This document shows positions 46,928 to 58,244 of a stretch of 64,000 nucleotides of DNA, piece after piece (position 1 is the first letter of the stretch; every line of letters begins with the position of its first letter). The stretch is from the NCBI GenBank assembly GCA_022496185.1, contig WTXG01000121.1:1-64000 (forward strand), given 5' to 3'. The translations under genes and the position numbers were made by a program. The stretch is from Multifurca ochricompacta. Its lineage: Eukaryota > Basidiomycota > Agaricomycetes > Russulales > Russulaceae. The notes under the pieces are model-generated. The model saw only the letters and a list, made by a program, of their open reading frames with translations, made no database searches and was not told where the DNA came from.

Positions 46928-49900
46928 TCAGTGCATCGTATTTGCATCATGCCCCAACAATAGCCGCACAATCTCTTCTTGTCCACTTTCTCTTGCTATC
47001 TCCAGTGCAGTACGGCCCTGGTTGTCTTTTAAGCCCGTATTTGCATGATTATCCAGGAGCATTTGAACAGATTCGAGATCGTATCCCCCATTAGATGCCT
47101 GATGCAGTATGGTCTCTCCATTGCCGTTTTGTGTATCTACGCGCGCCCCGTTCTGGAGCAGTAATTGTGCAACTCTCAGATGGCGATTCCGTAATGCTTG
47201 ACCGAGTGGACTATACTGGCGCATGAAAAAGGTAGTCGGGGGCGAACGCCTCCCAAGAAGCAACTCCACAACCCTCAAATGCCCATTTTCCGCTGCCGAA
47301 TACAAGGCAGTCCGACGGCCAGGACCCTCTATTCTTGGACCGGCACCATTGTCCAATAGTGTCATTACAATGTCGTAATGTCCCTTTGCAGCCGCCGCAA
47401 TCAATGGGGACCCGTAATGGCCAACGTTGCCATTGACACTGGAGCCGTCTGAATAGACCAAACATCGAACTATGTCACACAGGCCGAGTAAGGAGGCATA
47501 GTATATGGGAGTCGCTTTCGGCTGTGGTGGGGTTTCTGAGGTCATTGGCCCTCCTGAATCTTCATCCAGATTGCACATCCAAACCAATATTGAAAGTTGC
47601 GGTTTATCGCCATTAAACAGGCGTCGCAGAGCACCTCTTATTCGCGACTGAACGTTCTGGAATTGGGCGTGAACGGCCAGGTATTGAGCAGCATATATGG
47701 CGAGAGGGAAGTTTGTAACACTCCTTTTGTTGACCTGCTCATCTAAATAGAACAGAGTGGCGAGACAGCCTTGCGCGACTGTTGTATGGGCATCTCATGG
47801 GAAACGTAATAGCGAGAAGTGCCTCCCTTCGATGTGGCAAGGCGGTCCGATGACAAGAACTCCTTCATCGACAAGTGTGAGAATTTCACGACCTGGCATT
47901 CATTCGCGTCGGTCATCGTAATAAAACTGGAGCATGCAGAATACACAGCATGTTCCGGATCTTCATAGCGCCAACCTGCTTTGAACTCGGGCAGTTCCCC
48001 TTGTTTAATATCCCACGCAAGGAACTCTGCAAGTTCCGAGACCTGAAGAGGGCGAAGAGCTACCGCAATGCATTGGAAGAGACGATGGGAAGCCTCCCAC
48101 TGCTTTTCATGAATGCCTTGTAACATGCGCTCGTATTCCACTTCCATTATCTTGGGGAATTCATCCAGAGTCCGCAGGATACCTCCGGGAGGACATCGTC
48201 GCAGCTGGTACAATCGACAAGACGCCCATCTGAACCTGTACAATGACGTCAGCAAGTCTCGCGAATAGAAAAGAAACAGGATACCATACATTCCATCAGC
48301 TTCTTCTGAAACCTTCTTGATCACAAATTCTTTATCTTCATCTTTCCATTGGCTCGTGTTCGCGTTCGTCTTGATAAAGAAGTTGATGTAGTTGTTAATA
48401 TCTTCAACTTGCCCGCTCTGTTCATGCAAGCATATTGTCTGAGACGCTAACGGACGGAGAACTGCTCTGATATCGGCTTCGATACGACTGAAGACACATA
48501 TGTGTAAGTGGGGGTGCCCTAGTTGGACGAGTAATTGACAAGGTCCAGCACAGATTCTCGTGCGGACGGATCATCAGGAGATTGGTCGAGGCCATCTAAA
48601 ATGATATAAATTGGGCTTTGTCCAGGAATCGAGAGCATGTCCTTCAAGCATTCAAGTAGTGCGTCGTCACCAGCCTGCACTGATCCCGTGGCGTGCGCTG
48701 AATACAGGCGAGAGATAATTTCGGAACAAAGTTCGGATTGTTCCGATAGTTGGATGAGAAGAGAAGAAACTAGACCACGCGCGTCTTGCATTTCCGTATT
48801 TTCGCGATCAAAGTAAAAATACCCCATAGAGGCCAAGCCAGCTTCTCTCATTCTTATGAACTCTTGAATAATCGTTGAGCTATTCAGCAATGTCAGCTCT
48901 CCGAGAAGAGATAACGTTGGCCTTGGCATACCAAAGTATGCTCTTTCCCGAGCCCGCTATGGAACGAGGGCGTGATCATTTACGGGAAAGAATCGATTTT
49001 TGGCAATTGCGTACGCTTTCCATGAATCCATAACAGAGACCCGTTGTTTTTCCATTCTGTGAATCCGTCTCCTTCAATAAACCATGTACCTGTTCCACCG
49101 TGATGAGCTTTGCGCATGATATTGTGACATTTCGACGGATCGGAAGGAGAGAGCCAAGTTCTAATATCCTTAGCAAGCGGTCACCTAACGTATGAGTTTA
49201 GACTGAAGAATGAAGCCTTAAGGGGATAACAAACGCTTTGGCTTATCTATAATGTCGCTCGCCAGTCGCTGTATGATAACTGGTACCTAGTGTCAACTAT
49301 TTTGAAGACATGCACCCAACGATACGCACTGAGAGCATATTGTAGGTCGTCGGCTGACGCCTTTCCACCTAAACAAATACGCCCGAGTTTAGTACTGTGT
49401 GGTAAACCAGTGAACAAAGTACTATCACCGTCGATAAGCGCTTTCATGTTCTCAACCAGACCATGAATGATATCTAACGTCTGTGCTGCTGCCGTTCGAG
49501 CTCCCTGTTGGCCGGCCTGGCTCAAACTCTGCAGTACCACTTCAACCTCATGTTCCCCCAATAGTTTTTCTCCCAACTTTCCTGTATGTATCTGAGCTAT
49601 CAATATCTATCGGCGATGAGAAAGACCTACCGAGTCGCCCTTGTTTGGCCTGTTGTGTTGCAAGAGCAAGAGTAGAGAGCAGTTCAAGCAATATCTTCGC
49701 CACCATATCTGTCACCGCAGCCGTTGGTGGGATCTTGATATGAGTACTGAGGCGCCTGAGAAATAATTCGATAGATTTGAGAAGATCAAGAAGCATTTCA
49801 TAGTTCGTGCCAACTGGAGTGTCATCGATCGTCTAACGGCGGCGGTTGATGTCAGATGGACTGGCATGAAGGAATCGAGCAAAATGCGTACTACTACAAG

Positions 49901-50311
49901 GATGCCAATTGCAGAGAGAAGTGCACTTTCAGGTGTGGAAAGCTGCGGTATCAAGTGTTATACATAACCGAGGAAATGTGTTAACAGGCGTCTAACGTAC
50001 CACACGAGAACCCTCTCCACCAAGGACCCCATGAGTGGACACCGCAGCCAAATGGCGCGCAATCCGCTTAATCCATTTTATAATAACCGCAGTATCTTCC
50101 ACACGAAAGGTTTTGAGAGTTTGCAGGTTGCTTCGAAGAGTGACTATGATCGAGTCAGTGGTGGCACAACTACTGAGGTCGATGGCAAGTTGATGCTCGA
50201 CCAGGTTTGTCCCTGTCCGCTTTTCGTAATCATACAAGGTGGTCTGAAAAAGAGATCGTAGGTCGGACGACGGGGTTGAAGCTAAAGGCTGACGGAAAAT
50301 TGTTGGTTCAT
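46928..50311 (-). pseudogene. NLR-6: mosaic Goodbye-NACHT-ankyrin gene with frameshifts
   Basis: Mirror partner of NLR-5. ATG at 50311 (MNQQFSVS), but a C is missing at about 50287 so this frame stops at once. The Goodbye frame is instead open from an upstream ATG at 50417. Further single-base losses are near 48537 (LVQLLVQL becomes LVNYSSN) and 47796 (SHEDAHT becomes SHEMPIQ). Walker B is IYIILDGLDQSP. Segments match different paralogues. The Goodbye part and about 48430-47600 match NLR-5. The exon around the Walker motifs with its introns (about 49180-48550) matches NLR-1/NLR-8. The last ankyrin repeats (about 47290-46928) match NLR-4/7/8. Three frameshifts suggest a pseudogene, though all lie in short homopolymers. 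Confidence 0.85.
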
Positions 50312-50382
50312 GGCTAACGTGAGGGATGAGATGGAGGTGATTTCTGGGCGTAGAAGAGGGATTCGCAGGTCTCGGCAGGGGC

Positions 50383-50398
50383 AAGATACCAGATATAG
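50383..50398 (-). promoter_or_regulatory. NLR-6 TATA-like promoter element
   Basis: The minus strand reads CTATATCTGGTATCTT, identical to the NLR-5 element and at the same distance from the ATG. Confidence 0.5.
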
Positions 50399-50770
50399 TT
50401 GATAGGCGCGCGGTCATGACAGGCAGAGACAGAGACAGCAGATGCTGTAGACGAGGATTTAGCTAATTATTTATGTAGCGGATAAGTTGATTTAAGTGAT
50501 AAAAACTATATAAATATTATTATGTACACCTCAGGAGCAAACGGAACCCCTCATAGCAAACAGACAGCCAGATAAGCAAGCCAGGCCTTAGTTTCAGCAA
50601 CGTCGCTCGTGGTTCTTCACCCCCGAACACGCGGTCAAATAAACACACACAATTATGAGTACTCATACTAGTACTAGTACTTCCCCCGTAACACCAAAAC
50701 CAATAATAATACTGAGGAAGGAGGTAACATCTATACCCACATCCAAATCTGTGATCATCCGCTACTTCTA

Positions 50771-52510
50771 TTAACTACTACCTTTTTCTGTTGATTTGCC
50801 CAGCTCTATATACCCACGATCCATGTTAAACATCTCCGCGATGTAATCCTGTACGCCTTCCATGAGTCCCACTCTATCGTGTCCACCCCCGGGTATGAAG
50901 AAACACAACCTTCGATCTGTTTTTAGAGGAGAAAGCCTCTACCCGTCCCACTCGTTCTATCTCGCTCGTCGTCACCAACTCTCGCCGCAGCGCTGCCCGC
51001 TCTTGGGACAGTTTAGTTACGCGCTCCGCGACCTCGTCTGACACGCCCACCATGGCGGCAGTCAATTCTGGGAGAGGAGGCAAATGTTGTTCTAAGAACG
51101 CGTCGAAGAGTGTCTGGGAATGGGAATAGGGGATATCCCAGTCGTCTTCCGCGTGTACGATCAACAGCGGCACGTTTAATCCCTGCAAATAAAATGAGAT
51201 AAATCCACCGGATATGTGGTGTGTTTTTTAAGTCAGTCAGTCACAGAAGAATTCAGGGTGCTAGGGGTTTTACGAACACTTACCACAACTTTGGCGAGGG
51301 AATCGAACCGATGCGTCAAGAAACGCTTTACAAAATCTGTCGGATATACAAGTCAGTCACTTTTAGCCTTCTTCACTTCTTTGGATTTGGGTTATTCTTT
51401 TCTTTTCCCACTCGTATGGCCACTCGTGTGCCACTCTGTGGCTGCCCAATTAAATACCGACGGAAAGAGATAACTCACCGGCAATGTACGGGAATATGCG
51501 AAGCGGGGCGAGCAGCGGCACGATTCCCATGATATAATACGTATCAAGCAACGTATCGATATTGCTGAACGGCGCGAGCAACACCACACCACGCGGCTGC
51601 TCTCGCCGTGTCTCCCCACCCCACTCTGCCTTACCACCGCCACTCCGCTTATCTCCGTCCTCTCCCTCGCTTTCGAGACCGCTGGCAAACTGCACCGCAA
51701 CGCCTGTACCAAGGCTATTGCCCACAATGAGAATGTTCTCCGGTAGCGCCCCCCGCGCCCGGAGCCAGTCCCACGCGGCACGGGCGTCGAGTGTCAGCCC
51801 CACCTCGCTCGGCGTCCCTGTCGAATCTCCAAAACCGCGATAGTCGGGTGCGAGTACGTTCGCTCGTAGTCGTGCCGCAAATGCCTGGTAATGTGTACAC
51901 GGGAGCGCAACGCGCGTGTGCCACCGTTTCCGTGGAGGAAAAGGATGGTTGGGTGGGTATGCAGCGCGGAGCGGATGAGCTCTTCGGAGGAGAAAGAGGA
52001 AGAGGAGGAAGTGGGGGTAAGAAGATCTGCTTTGTGGGAGAGGTAGAATGGGTCCGCGAGGGTGAACCAGGCACCGAGCGTCTCGTTATCGGACGTGTGT
52101 ATGCGCACATTGTAAGTTTTAAATGCTGTGGCGTTGAGGAGGAGGGGGAGTTTAGGCCCATGATGATAATGTAGCTGAGGGTGAGGAAGGCAAGGTATTT
52201 ACTTACGCGCAAGATCGTATCTCTCCGGTAAACTGTACTCAGCAAAAGCGGGATTTTGAGGTTGTGCATGTAGAGGAGCCTGGGTTGGTCGATTAAAGTG
52301 GAGAACGAGAGAATAAAAGAGGGTCACACGACCAGATTAGTTATGGCCAATACTGAATTCTTGAATATGGGGGGTGCGAGGAACTCACTGGGTTTGCACG
52401 AAAGGGACGGTTCCAAGCGCGACTGCAAAGACATAAATGGCACCGAGGATTAGGAAAACGCGTCTTGCTTTGTTAAGAAAGGTGGTATGTTGAGGGATCT
52501 TGTTCGCCAT
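50771..52510 (-). pseudogene. Alpha/beta-hydrolase, copy 3, two frameshifts
   Basis: Nearly identical to copy 2 across all five exons, with the same anchor, GNSLGTG elbow and HAEDDWD motif. Two lesions break it. One A is lost at about 51895 (CGTGTACAACATT becomes CGTGTACACATT, turning VQHYQAF into VHITRHL). Two bases are lost at about 50888 (CCGGTGGGGTGG becomes CCGGGGGTGG) just before the catalytic His. It also has a small in-frame insertion in a Ser-rich run (SSSSSFSSEELIR). The product, if any, would be truncated before the nucleophile. Confidence 0.85.
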
Positions 52511-53549
52511 AGTGTGTAAGTGAAAAGGTCAGGTCAGGTTCATGTAAAGAGTAAAGAGTCGAGGTCGAGGCATAAGTACTCGTCGGGGCTCATTCATCAC
52601 TCTCGGGTCTGGTCTTCAAGACGAACCCGATTAGGTAATTTCAATTTTCTATAACCGGCCCTGATCAGATTAACTCTCCCTGTATTATCTTCTCAAGTTC
52701 TACTGTACACACGCTACTTGTATCGTGCATGTGCATGAATCGAAGCAGAATTTAATGTGCCAAATTTATTCACGTGGACAAAATTCAGGCGTCTAGATTA
52801 AAATCGTTAAAGAAATCAGGAAATCAGCAATAAGATCCGGGGTCGACGAATACCTCTGATAAGGTCAAAACTCTGCGTTCGAGGTCCGGGCCTTTTTGGT
52901 GGTGGTATCATCGGTGCCATGACCACCCAACCCACGTCCTTCTTTGGAAAGCTTCAACCGAACACCTGTCAATCTCGTGTCAAAATCAAAAGTCACATTG
53001 TTTGCTTGCTTTTGAGAGAAACCATCTCATCAGAAGTCAATAATACTCAGCTGACAAGGGAGCATAAGTTCTTGCAGTATTACTACGTCACTTGCGTCTC
53101 ATACTATACTCAACGTCGCCTGGAACGTCGCCTGGACATGGACATCTATCCCTCGTATAGTATGACTTGATGCTGAGGTGACTCTATCACTGTACCACCT
53201 CGATTAGGTGCACTTCCAACGCCGCGTGCACCATTTTTGCGCCACCGACGACGCCCCCTCAGGTGGGCGGTAGTACATTAACAGAGTTCAAGTCATCCCG
53301 GCGTAGACAGGGCGCACGACAGAGAGCGAGCTGCGCCCGCCAGCGTCCTGTTTGAATTCAGATGTTTCTGTTTCTTTTTTAACTGTATGGTATCCTTCCA
53401 TTCCATTCATTTCGATTTCGAGCGAGGTTTGTTGAGTCCATTGATTCGGGGCCTGGATGTTAAAAACACAGCTTTTTCCACTTCACTCTACCCACTTCAC
53501 TCCGCCCCGCCCCATCTCCACCCCATCTCAAGAACAAGCAATGTGCGTG

Positions 53550-54444
53550 AACGGTCTCCGCGAAAGCGGCTGACCACTCCCGTGTGTCCACTCCCTCGGA
53601 TGCACTTGATGAGCGACCCTCCCCGGCCAAATGGAAGTTCCTCTCCCGCCTCCGCGCCTTTAGTAACTGGCGCAAGGAATGGCTTCGATCCCCGGGCGGC
53701 CAACACCCCCACCACCACTCATCCCGACCGCTGGGACAACCAAGCCTACTCCCTCTCCATCCACCCCACCTATGACGCCCCCTCCGCCCCTCTGATCTGC
53801 CGCGACTAAACCCCGGGGCGTAGACGAAAAACCTTACACCCGGCTTACCACATCCACAGCCATGCGCCTGGCCACAGGCTATGCTTTCATTGGCCGAGTA
53901 CACTGAGCGTTTCCACCCAAAAACCCCCCCCCTCGCACGCCTTTGTACCTGCGACGACTCCACCCCTGCCACCGTCCCCCACATTCTTCTCCAATGCCCC
54001 CTCTACTCTGTCAGTCGACACACTCTCCAGTTTCTCCCTGACTGGGCCCTGGAACACGACCCCGTGCCATGGCACATCCTCTTCAATCGCAAGCCTTTCG
54101 TCGAAGACTTGCTCACTTTCATCCAGGACACGCGGGCCTTCACAAGGCCATTCATCAGAGCGACCTCGCGAACCGGATTGAACTTGAGTTGGTGATGTCG
54201 GGTAGTATAGGTACGTTCACCTTCACACCTCGTCCCCGCCTCTACCTCCCACTTTTTTTCCCATTTCCCATTTCCTTTCCTTGTCGTTACACACACACTT
54301 TTCTCTACCACATTTCCCCCCTACCAAGGGGTTTCACTTTACTTCCAACTTGCACAAACAGTAGCTATTATGTACCGGTAATAGCCGCGCGATTTAGGCA
54401 CGGCCTTAAAGCGCGAATAAAATCGATTTCAAAAAAAAAAAAAA
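53550..54444 (+). mobile_element. 5'-truncated LINE with target duplication
   Basis: The insert is flanked by GTGCGTG (53543-53549 and 54445-54451) and ends in A(13) or more. The frame 53881-54195 is the ORF2 C-terminus, with a zinc-knuckle-like C-x-C...H-x4-C (LCTCDDSTPATVPHILLQCP) and the tail LLTFIQDTRAFTRPF. The 3' UTR contains GTAATAGCCGCGCGATTTAGG and CTTAAAGCGCGAATAAAATCG. The site is empty at the related position near 46635 and absent in the left arm, so insertion came after the duplication. Confidence 0.88.
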
Positions 54445-54729
54445 GTGCGTGGACGTCCTGATTTGGGTCAATCGGCCCGCAGACCTCCGGGACCATACAC
54501 GCTTTCCTTCCTTCCTCTCATGCTCACAAAACCCAATTCTGTCTCCTCCCCCCCTTTGTCCATGTGAATGTGTGCAGATCATGAACACATTACAGACTCT
54601 ATCTCGCCAGGTTGCCATCAATAAGACCTTCACCTCACTTGCCTGGCTGCCAGTGCTCCAAGTTAATAGACTTATGGTGCAAGTGACAAGACGCTTACGC
54701 CTCAAGAGCCATCCCGACACGGCTACCCT

Positions 54730-57700
54730 TTAGTGCATCGTATTAGCATCATGCCCCAACAATAGCTGTACAATCTCTTCTTGTCCACTTTCTCTTGCTA
54801 TGTCCAGTGCAGTTCGGCCCTGCCTGTCTTTACAGCCCGTATTTGCACCACACCGCAAAAGAAACTGTATGGATTCCAGATCGTATCCTCCATTGGATGC
54901 CTGATGCAGTACAGTCTCGCCAAGGCTGTTCCATTGATTTACCTGCGCTTTATGTTGGATTAATAACCTTGCAACTTCTAGATGTCCATTCCGTAACGCC
55001 TGACCGAGTGGACTATACTGGCCCATGAAAAGGGTATTCGGGTCTGCATGCCTCTCAAGCAGTGACTCTACAGTGTTTAGATGACCATTTTCTGAGGCTG
55101 AATATAAGGCAGTCCGCCCGTCAGGACCCTCGGTCCTATGAGATCCACCGCGGTAGAGCAGGTTCCCGGCGATATCGGCATGGCCCTTTGCACATGCTGC
55201 GATCAATGGGGTTCCGTAGTAACCACCGAGGCCATTTATGCTAGAGGGGTATGTAGATGACAGCCAAATTACTATCTCGTTGAGGCGGAACTGAGAGGCG
55301 TAGTATAATGGACCCGCTCGTGGCTGTGATGGGGTTTCTGATGTCATCGATTGTCCCGAATATTCATCCACGTCGTATATCCAAACCCAGATCGCAAAGT
55401 GCGGTTTATGTGGGTCGAGAAGGCGTTTCAGTGAGTCTCTTACGCACCGCTGAACATTAAGAAAAGAGGTATGAGTGACCAAGTATTGGGCGGCATAGGC
55501 AGCGAGAGGGAAGTTTGTAATGCTGCTTCGGTTGACCTTCTCGTCCACATGGAGTAAAGTGGAGAGGCAGCCGTGTGCGACTGTCGTATGTGCATCTTCA
55601 ATGGAAAAAGAATAGCGAGAAACACGTCTGTCCGCTCTGTCGAGGTTATTCGATGTTAAATATTTCTTCACCGAGAAATGGGAAAAGTGCACGACCGGGG
55701 GGGACTCATTCGCATCCTCGATCGAAATGAAGCTAGAGCATGTAGCCAGCACTGCATATTCTGGATCTTTAGGGCGCCAACCAGCCTCCAACACAGGGAG
55801 TTCATTCAACTTATAATCCAAGGCGAGGAAATCTGCAAGTTCTGAAACTCGAAGTGGGCGGGTGGCTACCGCAATGCATCTGAAGAGAAGATGAGCCGCC
55901 TCCCACTTTTTCTCATCTATGTCCAGTAATATGCGCTCGTATCCATATTCCATCGTCTCTGGGAATTCGTCCAATGTGCCTCGAATACCTCTGGGAAGAC
56001 ACCGGCGCAGCTGATCCAGCCGGCAGAACGCCCATCGGAACCTGTACCGAGACGTAAAAAAGACATCGCGAACAGCATAAAAAAACGACTACTATACATT
56101 CCGTCAGCTTCCTCTGAAACTTTCTTGATCACAAACTCTTTATCATCATCTTTCCACTGGCGCGTGTTCACGTCTGAGTTGATAAAGAAGTTGATGTAGT
56201 TGTTAATATCTTCAATTTGTCCATTCTCCTCATGGAGGCATACTGTCTGAGATGTTAACGGATGGAGAACTGATCGGATATCTGCCTCCAAACAGCTCGA
56301 GACGCAGATGTGTAGGTGGGAATGATCTAATTTGGTAAGCAATTCAATAAACTCCAGGACGCTTTCTCGTGGCGATGGTGTGCTAGGACCTTTGGGGGAT
56401 TCGTCAAGGCCATCCAAGATGATATAAATTGGGCCTTGTCCGGGGACCGAGAGCATGTCCTTCAGACATTCTAGTAAAGCGTCGTCACCAGCCTGTCTTG
56501 ATCCTGCAGCATGCGTCGAATATAGGCGAGAAAGAATGTCGGAATAAAATTCGGATTGCTCTGACAGCTGGACAAGAAGAGAAGAGATTAGACCACAAGC
56601 GTCTTGCTTTTCCGTATTCTTGCGATCAAAGTAAAAATACGCCATGGACGCCAAGCCAGTTTCGCGCATTCTCGTGATTTCTTGAATAATCATCGAGCTA
56701 TTTTGAGAATATCAGCGCGCCGAGAAAAAGGCAATGTTGACTTCAAAACTTGGGCATACCAAAGCACACTTTTGCCAGAGCCCGCTATGGAACGAAGGCT
56801 AGATAAGTGGCGGCAAAGGAACGAAGCGCGAGATTTACATACGCTTTCCATGAATCCACAAAAGAGAACCAGTGTTTTTCCATTCGGCGAAGGTGTGACC
56901 TTCAATGAACCACGTCGAGGTTCCAGTGTGATGAGCTTTACGTGCGATGTTATGAGATTGCGATGGATCGGAAGGAGAGAGCCAATTTCGAACGTCCTTC
57001 AGCAGCTGGTCGCCTACGGATAGTAAAATGATCTCAGTTTAGAGGGCGAGGAATCTCAAGGAGATAACGAACGCTTGGACTTGTCTATAATATCGCTCGC
57101 GAGCCGCTGTACGATAACTGATACCCTGGATCGATTATTCTGAAAGCGCGAACATAAATGATACGTACCGAGAGCATATTGGATGTCGTCTGTTGACGCC
57201 TTACCATCTAAACAAAAATGCGAGTTCAACAACCGCGTGGGAATCCGATGGAGCGGATATTATGCACCGTCAATAAGTGTCTTCATGTTCTGGACAAGGC
57301 CGTGGATAATATCTAGAGTCTGTGCCGCGGCCGTTCGAATCCCTTGTTGGGTGAACTGGCCCAACCTTTCTATCACGGATTCAATATCATTATCCCCTAA
57401 CAATTTATCTCCCAACTTCTCTGCACGGTCCTGAGCTATAGTCATATATCCATGGTGAGGGTGACCTACCCAGCCTCCCTCGCCTGACCTGTTGTGTTGC
57501 AAGGGCGAGAGTGGAGAGCAGTTCAAGCAATATCTTCGTCACCATTTCTATCACTGATGCCGTAACTGGGGTCTTGATACGAGTAGCAAGCCGCTTGAGA
57601 AAGGATTCGATTGACTTGAAAAGATCGATGAGTATATCATAGTTCGCGCTGACTTGAGTTCCATCGATGGTCTAAAGGCGATAATATGTCAGAAAGAATC

Positions 57701-58147
57701 GCACGAAGGAATCGAGAAAAATGCGTACTACAAGAAGGACGCCGATGGAGGAGAGGATTGCATTTTCGAGTGGGAATAGCTGAGCCATAAAACGTCATGG
57801 AGAAGCCGAAATTCAACAACTGTCATCAAACATACCAGACGTGTACTTTCTCCCCCGAGCACACCATTGGTCGACAGCGTATTCAAGTGGCGCACAATCC
57901 GCTTGAGCCACTTGATGACTACCACAGCATCTTCCCCACGGAAGTTATTGAGAGTTTGTAAGTGGCTTCGGAGTGTAGAAATGATCGAGTCAGCGGTGTC
58001 ACAACTGTTGAGGTCGATGGCGAGTTGATGATGGATTAAGTTAATCCCTGTGCGCTTTTCGTAATCTTCCAAAGTAGTTTGGAAAAGTGACCGGATGTCA
58101 GACGAGGGAGCTGAAGACAACGAGCTAAGAGAAATTTGCCTGTTCAT
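54730..58147 (-). CDS. NLR-7: intact Goodbye-NACHT-ankyrin STAND protein
   Basis: Mirror twin of NLR-4, almost identical throughout; a few differences are seen (for example ADIAGNLL for ADIATNLL, SIQFLL for SIRFLL). ATG at 58147 gives MNRQISLSSLSSAPSSDIRS. The same ten-exon structure is present with intact borders, with Walker A GSGKS near 56775, Walker B IYIILDGLDESP near 56420, the winged-helix segment RPLRVSELADFLALD near 55850, and six ankyrin repeats at about 55310-54735. No frame lesions were found. The function is as for NLR-4 by family. Its promoter lies only a few bases from a TIR element, whereas NLR-4 has a LINE at that side, so expression of the twins may differ. Confidence 0.92.
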
Positions 58148-58223
58148 GGTGAATGTGAGCGATAATATGCTTGTGGTTGTCTGGCGTAAAACAACAAAAG
58201 AGATGATGTGAAACGGGCGGCTA

Positions 58224-58238
58224 ATTACCAGATATATA
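58224..58238 (-). promoter_or_regulatory. NLR-7 TATA-like promoter element
   Basis: The minus strand reads TATATATCTGGTAATTAG, corresponding to the NLR-4 element. The TIR element begins about 6 bp further upstream. Confidence 0.5.
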
Positions 58239-58244
58239 GATAGA

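Larger units (their letters stand above)
46258..58215 (-). repeat. Inverted duplication, arm A right
   Basis: It is the reverse-oriented counterpart of 31200-41500. It is longer because of the LINE at 53550 and an NLR-7-type flank beside NLR-6. Confidence 0.9.
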
